Shown here: piece by piece, positions 34,216 through 46,587 of the stretch
Layout of the letters: each line of letters begins with the position of its first letter
Numbering within the stretch: position 1 is the first letter of the stretch
DNA from: Purpureocillium takamizusanense
Lineage: Eukaryota; Ascomycota; Sordariomycetes; Hypocreales; Ophiocordycipitaceae
Reading direction: 5' to 3'
NCBI RefSeq assembly: GCF_022605165.1
Contig: NC_063071.1
Location: 2,852,001-2,916,000, forward strand
Length of the DNA stretch: 64,000 nt
Position numbers and translations under genes: made by a program
Notes under the pieces: generated by a model
What the model saw: only the letters and a program-made list of their open reading frames with translations
Database searches by the model: none
What the model was told of the DNA's origin: nothing

Positions 34216-36244
34216 TGCTGGCACGACGGCGCACTGTGCCTATCGATAAAGCTCAAATACTTGTCTGCCCGCCTGATATCGTGCACGGAACCCTGGAGCG
34301 GGATGGGTCCATAAGTTTCAACAAAGACCCCGACAGACAGCCCAGCACAGGCCAAAGAGGAACAGAAGAAGAAAAAAAAAAGACTCGACGTCAGACGTGC
34401 AAGCAACCCCCCGACAAACCCAGCGCTGCAGATTGGACCGTCGGGCTTCGCACGGAGGGGCCCCCATCCGTCCATCAATCCATCCATCCATCATCGGCGC
34501 CCGCCCCAATCCCACCTGCATAAGCGTCCTTTGGGGGAGATCTCCATGCTGTGGGATGGGTGCTGTGTCCGTCTCCCGACGTCAGTGCACGGTAATACGT
34601 ACTGTACTGTACTGGATGCGGCGCTTGCAGCTTGAAGAATGTGGTAGAAGTAGGAACACGGGCCTGACCGTGGGTGCAAGCAAAACGTGCTTGGTGTAAT
34701 AGGGCCAGACGCGAGTCCCGTCGGGCAGCGGAAGGCTGAGCCCGGCGCGGGGGCTTTAGTTCCCTTAGGCAACTTGTTGAGCGTCATTTACACGGAGTGA
34801 TTTACTGCTACTGAGGGTACGAGATAGCCCAGACAAACACTATAGCGTCGATTCGTCCTCCCGGGGATGGATGGGGCTGTGGGCTCGTACCGCAGCATAT
34901 GCAGCTGTCCCATCAGCCTCGCCGCGGGACGGCTGAACATGCGCGCTCGCCGTGATGCCGTCCCGCGATCCTCCCCGATCCCTCCGACTCGGGTTCCGGC
35001 CAGCGACGCCACGCCGACCGACGAACTCACATACGCCTCTCATCCAGACAGACCGACAGACCGACAGGCATGCGTACATACATGTATGCACGCCTCGACA
35101 TGCCCGTCCCTTCCCACCCGGGGGTTCAGCTTTGCTACGCCTCTTTCCTCCTTCTCTCTTTCTTTCCCTCCTCGATCCGCTGCTGTCGCTGCTAGGGCCA
35201 TTCATCAGTAGAGCTTCAACACCGTCGTCGTCTCTCTCGTATCGTGTCGGTGATCGGGAGCAAGGGTAAGTTCCGACCCCAACCCGCCTCCACCGACACA
35301 GCCAGCGCCAGGGACCGGTAATTGCGGGCAGGCGCTATACTGCGCTTTTTCGCTCCCCACTGCCCGGAACAGCTTTGGAAGGGTCCAGTGCAGTGCAAGC
35401 AGAAGCCTGAACTCGGGCCTGGCCTGGTGTCCCGCCAATTTGGCGGGCCTCCACTCCACTCCATCGCTGCCACGGCGGCAAAGGTTAGTACTGCACAGTA
35501 CCTCCAGCAAGGTACCGCCACACGTCGCGGCAGTGGAGTGGCAGTTGGCACGTTGCAGCAGCCCTGTTCGCCCGCCCAGCCCACCATCCCTCTTCAATCC
35601 GCCCCGGCTTCCATTTTTTTTCTGGCGGCGCCGCCAGCGCGACACAACCGGACAGTGCCAACTGACGAGCCCCAACAGATCGCGGTACCTCACCTTGGAG
35701 TACTCCCCTGCCCCGACCCGCCGCCAAAGCTCCGCAGCGCCCCAAGTACCGCAGGTACCTCTCGCACGCCTCTCACCTGCGCCGTCGCCTCTCGTTCCCG
35801 GCCAACGACTCGACTTGGTCCAAAACACTTTTCCTCGACCTCAACCTCTCCCCCGGTTGCCTGTCGTCGTCGTCCTCCTATCCTCCCGAATCCTCCTCTC
35901 GCGAGCCTGCCAAAACCCACCAAACCCATTGACGCCCTATACGCCTTCTAATACCATCCTCACGGCGTCTTGCTTCTTCTCTTCTGTTCTTCCATCCTTT
36001 TCTTATTAGCGGGTGTGTAGGCAGTTGGCGTGGCGCAACCACTCTTCGTCCCCCCCCCAACGAATCGTCGAAACGTCTCCCTCGCGGATCCTCTCGAACC
36101 TCTTGTCCTCCCAAGGATTCATGACGGCTTGACGGGACAGCTCTCGCCGACTGCGACCCCCTGCCCGACCCGCCACCGACACTCCATCTCCTCCGACGTA
36201 TCCTCCTCCTCCTCCACGCCTCTTCGGCCACCGCCACATCCATC

Positions 36245-39200
36245 ATGGCAGACGCCACGACAAACGGGCGGACGGTGCCCGTCGTCAACGGCAAGGCCTC
36301 GTACGCAGAGAAGCACAGCCTCGCAGACCACTTCATAGGGGGCAACAAGCTGGCCAATGCGCCCCCGAGCAAGGTCAAGGACTTTGTCGCCCAAAGTGAC
36401 GGCCACACCGTCATCACAAATGTTGGTCTCCCCCGCCGCGCAACCTCCCGGACGGCCGGTGTAGACTGGCCCGCTGACCATTGCCCCTCCAGGTCCTCAT
36501 TGCCAACAATGGCATCGCCGCCGTCAAGGAGATCCGCTCCGTGCGGAAATGGGCGTACGAGACGTTCGGCGACGAGCGCGCCATCCACTTCACCGTCATG
36601 GCCACCCCCGAGGACCTCCAGGCCAACGCCGACTACATCCGCATGGCCGACCACTACGTCGAGGTCCCCGGCGGCACCAACAACCACAACTACGCCAACG
36701 TCGAGCTCATCGTCGACATCGCTGAGCGCATGAACGTCCACGCCGTCTGGGCTGGCTGGGGCCACGCCTCCGAAAACCCAAAGCTGCCCGAGTCGCTCGC
36801 CGCCTCTCCCAACAAGATTGTCTTCATTGGCCCTCCAGGCTCCGCCATGCGCTCCCTCGGTGACAAGATCTCCTCCACAATCGTCGCCCAACACGCCGAC
36901 GTACCCTGCATCCCCTGGTCTGGTACCGGCGTTAGCGAGGTCGAGCTGGATAACAAGGGCATCGTAACCGTCTCTGACGAGGTCTACGCCAAGGGCTGCG
37001 TCACCTCGTGGCAGGAGGGCCTCGAAAAGGCCAAGGAGATTGGCTTCCCCGTCATGATCAAGGCGTCGGAAGGCGGTGGCGGCAAGGGTATCCGCAAGGC
37101 CATGGGCGAGGAGGGATTCGAGGCCCTCTACAAGGCCGCCGCCAGCGAGATCCCGGGCTCCCCCATCTTCATCATGAAGCTGGCCGGCAACGCCAGGCAT
37201 CTCGAGGTCCAGCTCCTGGCTGACCAGTACGGCAACAACATCTCTCTGTTCGGCCGTGACTGCTCCGTCCAGCGCCGCCACCAGAAGATCATCGAGGAGG
37301 CCCCCGTCACCATCGCCAAGCCCCACACCTTCAAGGCCATGGAGGACGCCGCCGTGCGCCTGGGCAGGCTCGTCGGCTACGTCTCCGCCGGTACCGTCGA
37401 GTACCTGTACTCGCATGCCGACGACAAGTTCTACTTCCTCGAGCTGAACCCCCGTCTGCAAGTCGAGCACCCCACCACGGAAATGGTCAGCGGCGTGAAC
37501 CTGCCGGCCGCCCAGCTCCAGATCGCCATGGGCATTCCCCTTCATCGCATCCGTGACATCAGGGTGCTCTACGGCATCGACCCCAAGACGACGAGCGAGA
37601 TCGACTTTGAGTTCAAGCGCGAGGGCTCGTCGCAGTCGCTGCGCCGCCCGACGCCCACGGGCCACTGCACGGCCTGCCGCATCACCTCCGAGGACCCCGG
37701 CGAGGGCTTCAAGCCGTCCAACGGTGTCATGCACGAGCTCAACTTCCGGAGTAGCTCCAACGTCTGGGGCTACTTCTCCGTCGGCACCCAGGGTGGCATT
37801 CACAGCTTCTCCGACAGCCAGTTTGGCCACATTTTTGCCTACGGCGAGAACCGACAGGCCTCGCGAAAGCACATGGTCGTCGCCCTCAAGGAGCTGAGCA
37901 TTCGCGGCGACTTCAGGACCACCGTCGAGTACCTCATTAAGCTACTCGAGACGGAGGCCTTTGAGGACAACACCATCTCGACCGGCTGGTTGGACGAGCT
38001 GATTTCTAAGCGTCTCACCGCCGAGCGGCCCGACACAATGCTCGCCGTCGTCTGCGGCGCCGTCACCAAGGCGCACATCGCCAGCGAGGCCTGCATGGCC
38101 GAGTACCGCGCCGGCCTGGAGAAGGGCCAGGTCCCCTCCAAGGACATCCTCAAGACCGTCTTCACAATCGACTTCATCTACGAGGGCTTCCGCTACAAGT
38201 TCACCGCCACCCGCGCCAGCTCGGACAGCTACCACCTGTTCATCAACGGCTCCAAGTGCTCGGTGGGCGTCCGCGCCCTCAGCGACGGCGGCCTCCTCAT
38301 CCTGCTCGACGGCCACAGCCACAACGTCTACTGGAAGGAGGAGGTCGGCGCCACCCGTCTGTCCGTCGACAGCAAGACGTGTCTGCTCGAGCAGGAGAAC
38401 GACCCGACTCAGCTTCGCACCCCCAGCCCCGGCAAGCTCGTCAAGTACTCGGTCGAGAACGGCGCCCACGTCAAGGCCGGCCAAACCTTCGCCGAGGTCG
38501 AGGTCATGAAGATGTACATGCCCCTGGTCACGCAGGAGGACGGCATTGTGCAGCTCATCAAGCAGCCTGGCGCCACGCTCGAGGCCGGTGACATTCTCGG
38601 AATCCTCGCCCTCGACGACCCCAGCCGCGTCAAGCAGGCGCAGGCCTTTGTCGACAAGCTGCCGCCGTACGGCGATCCCGTCGTCGTCGGCAACAAGGCC
38701 GCTCAGCGATTCGGTGTCCTCAAGAATATCATCATGAACATTTTGATGGGCTACGACAACTCGGTCATCATGGCGCACTCCCTCAAGGAGCTTATCGAGG
38801 TGCTGCGTAACCCCGAGCTGCCCTACAGCGAGTGGAACGCACAGTTCTCTGCCCTGCACGCCCGCATGCCGCAGAAGCTCGACACCCTCTTCGGCCAGAT
38901 TGTGGACAAGGCCAGGGCCCGCCATGTCGAGTTCCCCGCCAAAGCTCTGCAAAAGGCTTTCCAGAAGTTCCTCGACGAGAGTGTCGCCGACGCCGACGCC
39001 GATATGCTGAAGACGACACTGGCCCCCCTTACCGAGATCCTCGAGATCTACGCCGACGGCCAAAAGGCGCGCGAGCTGCACTTTGTCCAGAGCCTGCTCG
39101 ACACGTACTGGGAGGTCGAGCGCCTTTTCTCCACCCAGACCCAGGAGGACAGCGTCGTCCTGAAGCTGCGTGACCAGAACAAGGACAGCATCAACAAGGT

Positions 39201-42200
39201 CGTGCAGACGGTCCTCTCTCATAGCCGCGTCAGCGCCAAGAGCTCCCTCGTGCTCGCCATTCTAGACGAGTATCGCCCCAACAAGCCCAACGTCGGCAAC
39301 ATCAGCAAGTACCTGCGCGACTCGCTCCGCAGGCTCACCGAGCTTTCGTCTCGCGCCACGTCCAAGGTCTCGCTCAAGGCTCGTGAGATCATGATTCAGT
39401 GCTCGCTGCCTTCCCTGGAGGAGCGCACCGCCCAGATGGAGCACATCCTGCGCTCCTCCGTTGTCGAGTCGCGCTATGGCGAGAGCGGCTGGGACCACCG
39501 GGAACCCAACCTCGAGGTCATCAAGGAGGTCGTCGACTCCAAGTACACCGTCTTCGACGTGCTGCCGCTCTTCTTCGCCCATGAGGACCCGTGGGTGGCG
39601 CTGGCTTCGCTCGAGGTCTACGTCCGCCGCGCGTACCGTGCTTATATTCTCAAGCAGATTGAGTACCACAGTGACGAGACGGACTCGCCCCTCTACGTAT
39701 CTTGGGACTTCCAGCTGCGCAAGATTGGCCAGTCCGAGTTCGGCCTTCCGCTCCAGTCGGCCGCGCCGTCGACGCCCGGCACTCCCAGCGCCTCCAATGA
39801 GCTCAACATGAAGCGCATATACTCCATCAGCGACATGTCGTACCTCACCAGCAAGTGGGAGGACGAGCCCACGCGCAAGGGTATCATTGTGCCCTGCAAG
39901 TACGTGGACGAGGCCGAGGAGCTGATCCAGAAGGCGCTCGAGACACTCGCTTTCCACAACAAGCAGAAGAAGCAGCAGAATGGCACCCAGATTCTTGCAG
40001 ACCTGAACGACAAGCGCAAGCCGCTCAGCTCCATCAAGAACGCCGCCAAGAAGGACGACGAGCTGTCGGCGGTCATCAACGTGGCGATCCGGGATGTCGA
40101 GGGCGCCGATGACCAGGAGCTCATGTCTCGCATCCGGCCCATCGTCCAGCAGTTGAAGGGCGAGCTGCTTGCGCGTGGCGTGCGCCGCCTGACCTTCATC
40201 TGCGGCCACAACGACGGCTCATACCCTGGATACTACACCTTCCGCGGTCCCGAGTATGAGGAGGACGACAGCATCCGCCACAGCGAGCCTGCTCTGGCCT
40301 TCCAGCTGGAGCTTGCCCGTCTTGCCAAGTTCCACATCAAGCCTGTGTTCACGGAAAACAAAAATATTCACGTGTACGAGGCTGTTGGCAAGGCCGTCGA
40401 CACTGACAAGCGCTACTTCACTCGTGCTGTCATCCGACCTGGCCGTCTCCGCGATGAGATCCCCACCGCCGAGTACCTCATCTCCGAGGCGGACCGTGTC
40501 ATCAACGATATCTTTGATGCGCTTGAGATCATCGGCAACAACTCATCGGATCTCAACCACATCTTCATGAACTTCAGCCCCGTCTTCCAGCTGGACCCCC
40601 AGCAAGTCGAGCAGAGCCTTCAGGGCTTCCTGGACCGCTTCGGCGCTCGCGGCTGGAGATTGCGTGTCGCCCAGGTCGAGATCCGCATCATCTGCACGGA
40701 TCCCGCCACCGGCGCCCCCTACCCTCTGCGTGTCGTCATCACCAACACGTCCGGCTACGTTGTCGATGTCGACATGTATGCCGAGCGCAAGTCGGAGAAG
40801 GGCGAATGGGTCTTCCACAGCATCGGCGGCACCAAGGAGAAGGGCCCTCTGCACCTCCTGTCCGTCTCGACGCCTTATGCGACCAAGAACGCCCTCCAGC
40901 CCAAGCGGTACAAGGCGCATCTCATGGGAACGCAGTACGTGTACGACTTCCCCGAGCTCTTCCGCCAGGCCATTCAGAATAGCTGGGTCAAGGCCGTCAA
41001 GAACCAGCCTGCCATTGCGTCGCAGCAGCCCAAGGTGGGCGAGTGCATCACGTTCACCGAGCTCGTCCTCGACGACAAGGACAATCTCGACGAGGTCAAT
41101 CGCGAGCCCGGCACGAATACGTGCGGCATGGTTGGGTGGATCTTCAAGGCCCGCACGCCTGAGTATCCTGGGGGCCGTCGCTTCATCGTCGTCGCCAACG
41201 ACATCACGTACAAGATCGGCTCGTTCGGACCCAAGGAAGATAACTTCTTCCACAAGTGCACCGAGCTGGCCCGCAAGCTGGGCATCCCGCGCATCTACCT
41301 GTCGGCCAACTCGGGTGCCCGCCTGGGCCTGGCTGAGGAGCTGATGCCTCACTTCAAGGTGGCCTGGAACGACCCTGAGAAGCAGGACCAGGGCTTCCGG
41401 TACCTGTACCTCGATGACAAGGCCCTCGAGCGTTTCAAGGACGACGTCATCACCGAGGAGGTGTCCGAGGACGGTGAGAAGCGCCACAAAATTGTCACCA
41501 TTATTGGCAACGAGGACGGTCTCGGTGTTGAGTGCTTGAGGGGCTCTGGTCTGATTGCCGGTGCGACCAGCCGGGCGTACAATGACATTTTCACGGTGAC
41601 GCTTGTCACCTGCCGATCAGTTGGTAAGCTTGGATCTTCTTTTGAATCTTGTTGTAGGATGGAGGCTAACAACAGTAGGTATCGGGGCCTACCTTGTCCG
41701 TCTCGGACAGCGTGCAGTCCAGATCGAAGGGCAGCCCATCATCCTTACGGGTGCTCCGGCCCTCAACAACCTGCTGGGCCGCGAGGTCTACACATCCAAC
41801 CTGCAGCTTGGCGGCACGCAAATCATGTACCGCAACGGTGTGTCGCACATGACGGCCAATGACGACTTTGCCGGCGTGTCGCGCATCGTCGAGTGGATGT
41901 CGTTTGTGCCCGAGAAGCGCAACGGCCCCGTGCCCGTCAGCCCAAGCGCGGACAACTGGGATCGCGACGTGGTCTACTGCCCGCCGCAGAAGCAGGCATA
42001 TGACGTGCGGTGGATGATCTCCGGCAAGCACGACGACGACGGCAGCTTCCAGAGCGGCCTCTTCGACAAGGATTCATTTGTCGAGACGCTGGGCGGCTGG
42101 GCCCGCACCGTCGTCGTCGGTCGTGCGCGTCTGGGCGGCATCCCCATGGGTGTCATCGCCGTCGAGACGCGCAGCGTCGAGAACATCACACCGGCCGATC

Positions 42201-43222
42201 CTGCCAACCCCGACTCGATGGAGCAGGTGAGCAACGAGGCGGGCGGCGTGTGGTACCCCAACTCGGCGTTCAAGACGGCGCAGGCCATCAACGACTTCAA
42301 CAACGGCGAGCAGCTGCCGCTGATGATTTTGGCCAACTGGAGAGGTTTCTCTGGTGGCCAGCGCGACATGTACAACGAGGTGCTCAAGTACGGCTCGTTC
42401 ATCGTCGACGCCCTCGTCAAGTACGAGCAGCCCATCTTTGTGTACATCCCGCCCTTTGGCGAGCTGCGCGGTGGCTCGTGGGTCGTGGTGGACCCGACTA
42501 TCAACCCGACGGCCATGGAGATGTATGCCGATGTTGAGGCGCGCGGTGGCGTGCTGGAGCCCGAGGGCATCATCGGCATCAAGTACCGCAAGGAGAAGCA
42601 GCTGGAGACGATGGCGCGCAACGACCCGACGTACGCCAGCCTGAGGAAGAAGCTGGAGAACGAGGATCTGGCGCCCGAGGAGGCGGCGGCGATCAAGAAG
42701 CAGATGGTGGCGCGGGAGAAGCAGCTGCTGCCCGTGTACGCGCAGATTGCGGTGCAGTTCGCGGACCTGCACGACCGCGCGGGCCGCATGAAGGCCAAGG
42801 GCACGATCCGGGAGGTGCTCGAGTGGAGCAACGCTCGCCGGTACTTTTACTGGCGCCTCCGCCGCAGACTCAACGAGGAGTACGTACTCAAGCGGATGGC
42901 GACGAGCGCGGTCTCCTCGGGTGCTGCGCAGACCGGGTCGGCCAAGGCGGGCGAGACGCGGGAGCGCAACCTGCAGCTGCTGGAGAGCTGGTCGGGCATC
43001 GTTGGCTGGTCGCAAAAGGACCGCGAGGTGGCCGAGTGGTACGAGCGCGAGCGCAAGACGATTGGGGACAAGGTGGAGGTGCTCAAGGCCGAGCAGCTGT
43101 CGGCGGAGCTGTCGGCGCTGGTGCGCGGACACAAGGAGGCGGGCTTCAAGGGCGTGCGCGAGGTGCTGAGGGTGATGCCCGTGGAGGAGCGGGAGGCCAT
43201 CCTCAAGTACCTCAAGGAGTGA
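36245..43222 (+). CDS. ACC1: Cytosolic acetyl-CoA carboxylase
   Basis: Multidomain biotin enzyme that makes malonyl-CoA from acetyl-CoA, bicarbonate and ATP, the committed step of fatty-acid synthesis. Predicted 2283 aa. Exons are 36245-36421, 36493-41623 and 41679-43222. The 71-bp and 55-bp introns (GTTGGT...CAG and GTAAGC...CTAAC...TAG) keep frame. The order is biotin carboxylase with ATP-grasp (about residues 60-560, KASEGGGGKGIRKA), the biotin-carrier domain with the MKM motif (biotinyl-Lys732), the fungal central region, and the carboxyltransferase halves (SANSGARLGLAEE; GGSWVVVDPTINP). Ser1170 in MKRIYSISDM fits the Snf1/AMPK consensus (Met at -5, Arg at -3, Met at +4) and sits where yeast Acc1 is phosphorylated at Ser1157, so repression by Snf1 is likely. 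The length matches fungal orthologues and there is no sign of damage. Confidence 0.98.
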
Positions 43223-43736
43223 GGCAACCAAGACTGAGTGTGGGGGGTTCTCCGGTTTCGTTTGATGCCCTGTTTGTCACGCACGTATGTATACCTCATG
43301 GGAGACGAGTGTATGGATGGCGCCTGTGTTGTTATAGAGCATGGTCATGAGCAATGTCTCGATTGGTTTAGATTTTGCCCGCCGCGATATGCATGTGCGG
43401 GTTTAGTTTACAAGTGATGTACATGTGTGTGCGTGTGTGTCTTGCCTGTGAATCCAGACGACGACGCAGGGAGAGGGATGATGGCGGTTGGAGCAGTCGC
43501 TTTGGCCAGTGGTGCCTATTCTTGGTCGTGAAGCCGTCCCGCACATCCCGAGCACCTCTGGAACGAGCGCCACTCATTCTCCCTCCCCTTCCTGCCCCTC
43601 ATCCTACACGTACTTGTCTGCTCGTCCTAGTCTTCTCGCACTCGTCGTCTATTCGTCTGCCCCCCCCTCATCCTACACGTCCCTATCTGCTCGTGCTCGC
43701 GATCGTCCTGGTCTTCCCCGCCCTCGTGCTCATGTG
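43223..43736. other. Convergent 3' region between ACC1 and the BolA3 gene
   Basis: A 514-bp stretch between two genes that end toward each other. It should hold both 3' UTRs and terminators. Nothing else was recognised. Confidence 0.6.
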
Positions 43737-44264
43737 CTATTCATCCTCGTCAGGCACGACAGTGCGAATCTGCACGCCATGCCACTCCCTGACGCGGTCC
43801 CCCAGCGCGGCGTTGACCATGCGCTGCTGGCGGAGCAGCGTCTGGCCCCTAAAGGCGCGCGAGGCGACCTGTATGGCGTACATGCTGCCGCAGCCGCCGG
43901 ACACGTCCTGGACGAGCACGAACGTGGGGTCGAGCGCGGCGGAGAGAACGGCGGCGATGGAGGCCTCGGCGGGGGTCATGGCGGGGAGGGGGTCTTCGGC
44001 GGGCGGCGGGCGGGATGACGGTTTCGCTGTGGTGCTGGAGGACGAGGAGCTGTAGGGGCGTGGTGTCGAAGCTGCTCTGGTGGTGGTGGTGGTGATGGTG
44101 GTGACGGCGGCGACTAGGAGGGGGGTGGTAGTGCGCCGAGACGCTATTGCCATTATCGTCGCCATAGAGGCGAATGTGTGAGAGGAGGTTTTTGAGAAGG
44201 CTCGCAGGGCGCCGCGCGGTTGTGCCAGCGCGGCGGCGGCACGGCGACAGGAGGAGCAGAGCAT
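43737..44264 (-). CDS. BOL3: Mitochondrial BolA3-like protein
   Basis: A 175-aa protein with an N-terminal extension rich in Arg, Ser and Thr (MLCSSCRRAAAALAQPRGAL), typical of a mitochondrial presequence, then low-complexity Thr and Ser runs. A BolA domain fills the last 70 residues: FVLVQDVSGGCGSMYAIQVA, then RQQRMVNAALGDRVREWHGV. The GGCGSMY motif, with its Cys, is that of the BolA3 subgroup. Family knowledge: yeast Bol3/Aim1 and human BOLA3 act with Nfu1 late in mitochondrial [4Fe-4S] cluster transfer, including to lipoate synthase. An alternative ATG eight codons upstream (44288) is in frame, but 44264 gives the cleaner presequence. There is no intron. The gene is tail to tail with ACC1. 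Confidence 0.9.
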   Translation of the reverse strand: MLCSSCRRAAAALAQPRGALRAFSKTSSHTFASMATIMAIASRRTTTPLLVAAVTTITTTTTRAASTPRPYSSSSSSTTAKPSSRPPPAEDPLPAMTPAEASIAAVLSAALDPTFVLVQDVSGGCGSMYAIQVASRAFRGQTLLRQQRMVNAALGDRVREWHGVQIRTVVPDEDE

Positions 44265-46560
44265 GGCTGGTGGGGGGTATTGTCGCACGGAAATGGGTTC
44301 CCCCTGATGGATTGACTTTTCGAGAAGGAGGGAGCGTGCTGAACGACCGCGATGGCCAATTGTTGGTGGTGGTGGTGGTGATAGTGATGACGGTGACGAT
44401 GTTGATGGGATGACCTCGGTTAGGTAGGTGGACCAAGGAAAAATTGAGAATTATTCAGCAGCAGCAGCAGCGGCGGCGCAGTGGGGGCGGGCGGGTTCAC
44501 TCGGCGCTGGAGTAGCAGCGGAGGCCGGCCAGGGCTCCGCTAGACGCTGTTTCGCCCGCCGCTCGCCGCCCGGGGCTGCTGCATGTCCGGCGCCGGTCGG
44601 GCGGCCAGGCGGGGGATTGGGGTTTTGATTTGCCGCCCCGGGCGTTCCGGACCCCCGGGGGGAGGAACGTGGCACGGCGATCGGGAGGACGCTCAAACAT
44701 GGCGCCGGGCATGTTGCTGAGACGCCCTTTGCATGACGCGAGGGACCAGACAGCGCGCTAGAAGTGATAAACATAGCCCTGGTGGTGGATGATGCTCACT
44801 CAGACTGGGTTGGAGCGCGCGGCGTCAGCGGAGCGGCGTGTGTAGACGATCAATGTCATGTCATGTCCTTGCTTGCCTGTCATTGCGTCAGTCGCCACTG
44901 AGCGGTTGGCGGTATGGGACTTGGGAGCAATAAGTGATCTCTGCTCCTCATCGCGTAAGAGAGAACTGGACTACTAACTTAGTAGTCTGTCCAATGTATT
45001 GATGCGACTGTATGCACCTCACTCGCAGTACATGCACGTATCCATTGATCCGGGAATCCCCCATATGGCATGTTCGAAGAACTCCGAGGTCTGACATGAG
45101 GGTAAACAACAGTCTTGCTCGTCCATGTTCAGATATGTACATTTTCCCATCACGGAGGGCACACGCACATGATGATATGGTTCCTAGGCGCCAAGAAACC
45201 CCAACTACATAAGTTAGTGTGCGGAGAAACCGCCTCCAAGTACGGGGCCCGAAGCACGAAGCACGTAGTGCATGAGCCACCATGTATTTTGCCGGGCGGG
45301 ACCGGTCTGGCCTTGAAGCCGTGTGGCAGCTGTGAGGTCCCTCCCTGTCGTTGGACTTGTGGAATACTACTTACGTCCGCGGCGTCAAACAAGCCATGTC
45401 TTCCGGCCCTCGTTACTAGAGGCCACTTACTAGAAGCCTTCGACCCGATCACTTTCGGCAGCAAAAGGCCCGCTTGGGTGCGTCGAACGTGCAGTCAATC
45501 AGCAGGCAACACTTATCTTAAGCGTTCCTCTCACGCGGACATCCATCCATGTCTCTCAGCGCCTGCTCATATTGCCCAGTTCGTGCTTGGCTCCGAGCAG
45601 CACAGCGAAGCACTGTGGACTCCCATTCCGACCATGTACCTACCTACTCAACCCAATAAAGGTCATCAGGCGAGAGAGAGACGTCCCCTCGCGGCAGGAG
45701 CTACAAGCCAAGACCCGGGGAGGGGAGGTGACTTGTTGCTCGCTTTCGTATCCCACCTGACCTTGACCGACTCGATGGCTGGCCGTCCCCGTTGGTCGTC
45801 AAGGACAGGCGCCAACGAAGCTCAAGACGGTGCCTCTGTTGGACAACGACGACAACGTTTACGCATTAGTACACAGTAAGCAACCTCTCGTGCAGGTCGG
45901 TTAATAACGTCTGTACTTTGTACTACATACACGGGCGGCGCAACACCAACGACATGAAGGAAGTCCCCCACCCTATCGTGAAAAGAGGAGCAGAATTAGG
46001 AGGAGCACATGAGTTCCTCACCGGCGCGCTACAGCGGGACATTGTAGCAGCCCGCCGCGGGTTGCTGCCCGGCGCCGTCAACAGCAGCTGATCCAAGCAA
46101 ATGCGCACTCCCGTACGTATGAATGAGATTGTCGCAATGATGGCGGTTGCATTAGTAATACGGAAGAATACAGTACGGCATCGCCAGTACGACTGTACCG
46201 CAGAGACTGGGAAATCGACTCCGCAAGCGAGAGTGCATCTGTCCCGTGCCTGATGATCCCTCGCGGGGCAGGCCGAATGCAACTGCACTGTAGCATCGAG
46301 TCTTGTGCCGCTATCAAGTGCCCCCCCCACCGTCTCTGTCAATCCCATGTAGGTATGCATTCCGCCCGGTGCAACCAAGTTAAGCTTGTCTACCAAGTAC
46401 GTAGTATCATGCGCGTCGGGTGGCGGTATACATGGGCCGGGTTCAGGTACACGGACAGACAGGACGGATGGTATCTATCGGCCTCTGCCGAGAGTGAGCG
46501 ACGACGTGCTAGAGGTCGTCCCTCCCTCGCAACCCATCTCTGCCTCTCGATCTAAAGACT

Positions 46561-46587
46561 ACTTTTTTTTTTAAAAAAAAAAAAAGT
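46561..46587. repeat. T10-A13 palindrome
   Basis: An AC followed by ten T, then thirteen A and GT. The arms are a 12-bp inverted repeat with a 3-base A centre. Confidence 0.9.

Larger units (their letters stand above)
31074..36244. other. 5.2-kb gene-free region including the ACC1 promoter
   Basis: No coding gene was recognised. The region contains trinucleotide repeats, a locally AT-rich patch around 32.6-32.8 kb, and a pyrimidine-rich stretch before ACC1 (about 35.8-36.2 kb) that looks like promoter and leader. A four-codon upstream ORF lies at 36121-36132. Long open frames on the minus strand toward 36-38 kb are antisense shadows of ACC1. Confidence 0.55.

Noticed and set aside
35878..37872. 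664-codon minus-strand ORF opposite ACC1
   Set aside because: It lies antisense to well-supported ACC1 exons and has no domain. Similar long antisense frames at 37942-39222, 39262-40209 and 42074-43231 come from GC-rich third codon positions.
45115..45879. 254-codon plus-strand ORF
   Set aside because: No domain, erratic composition, no upstream or downstream splice continuation, and a competing frame on the opposite strand. A transcript would be needed to revive it.
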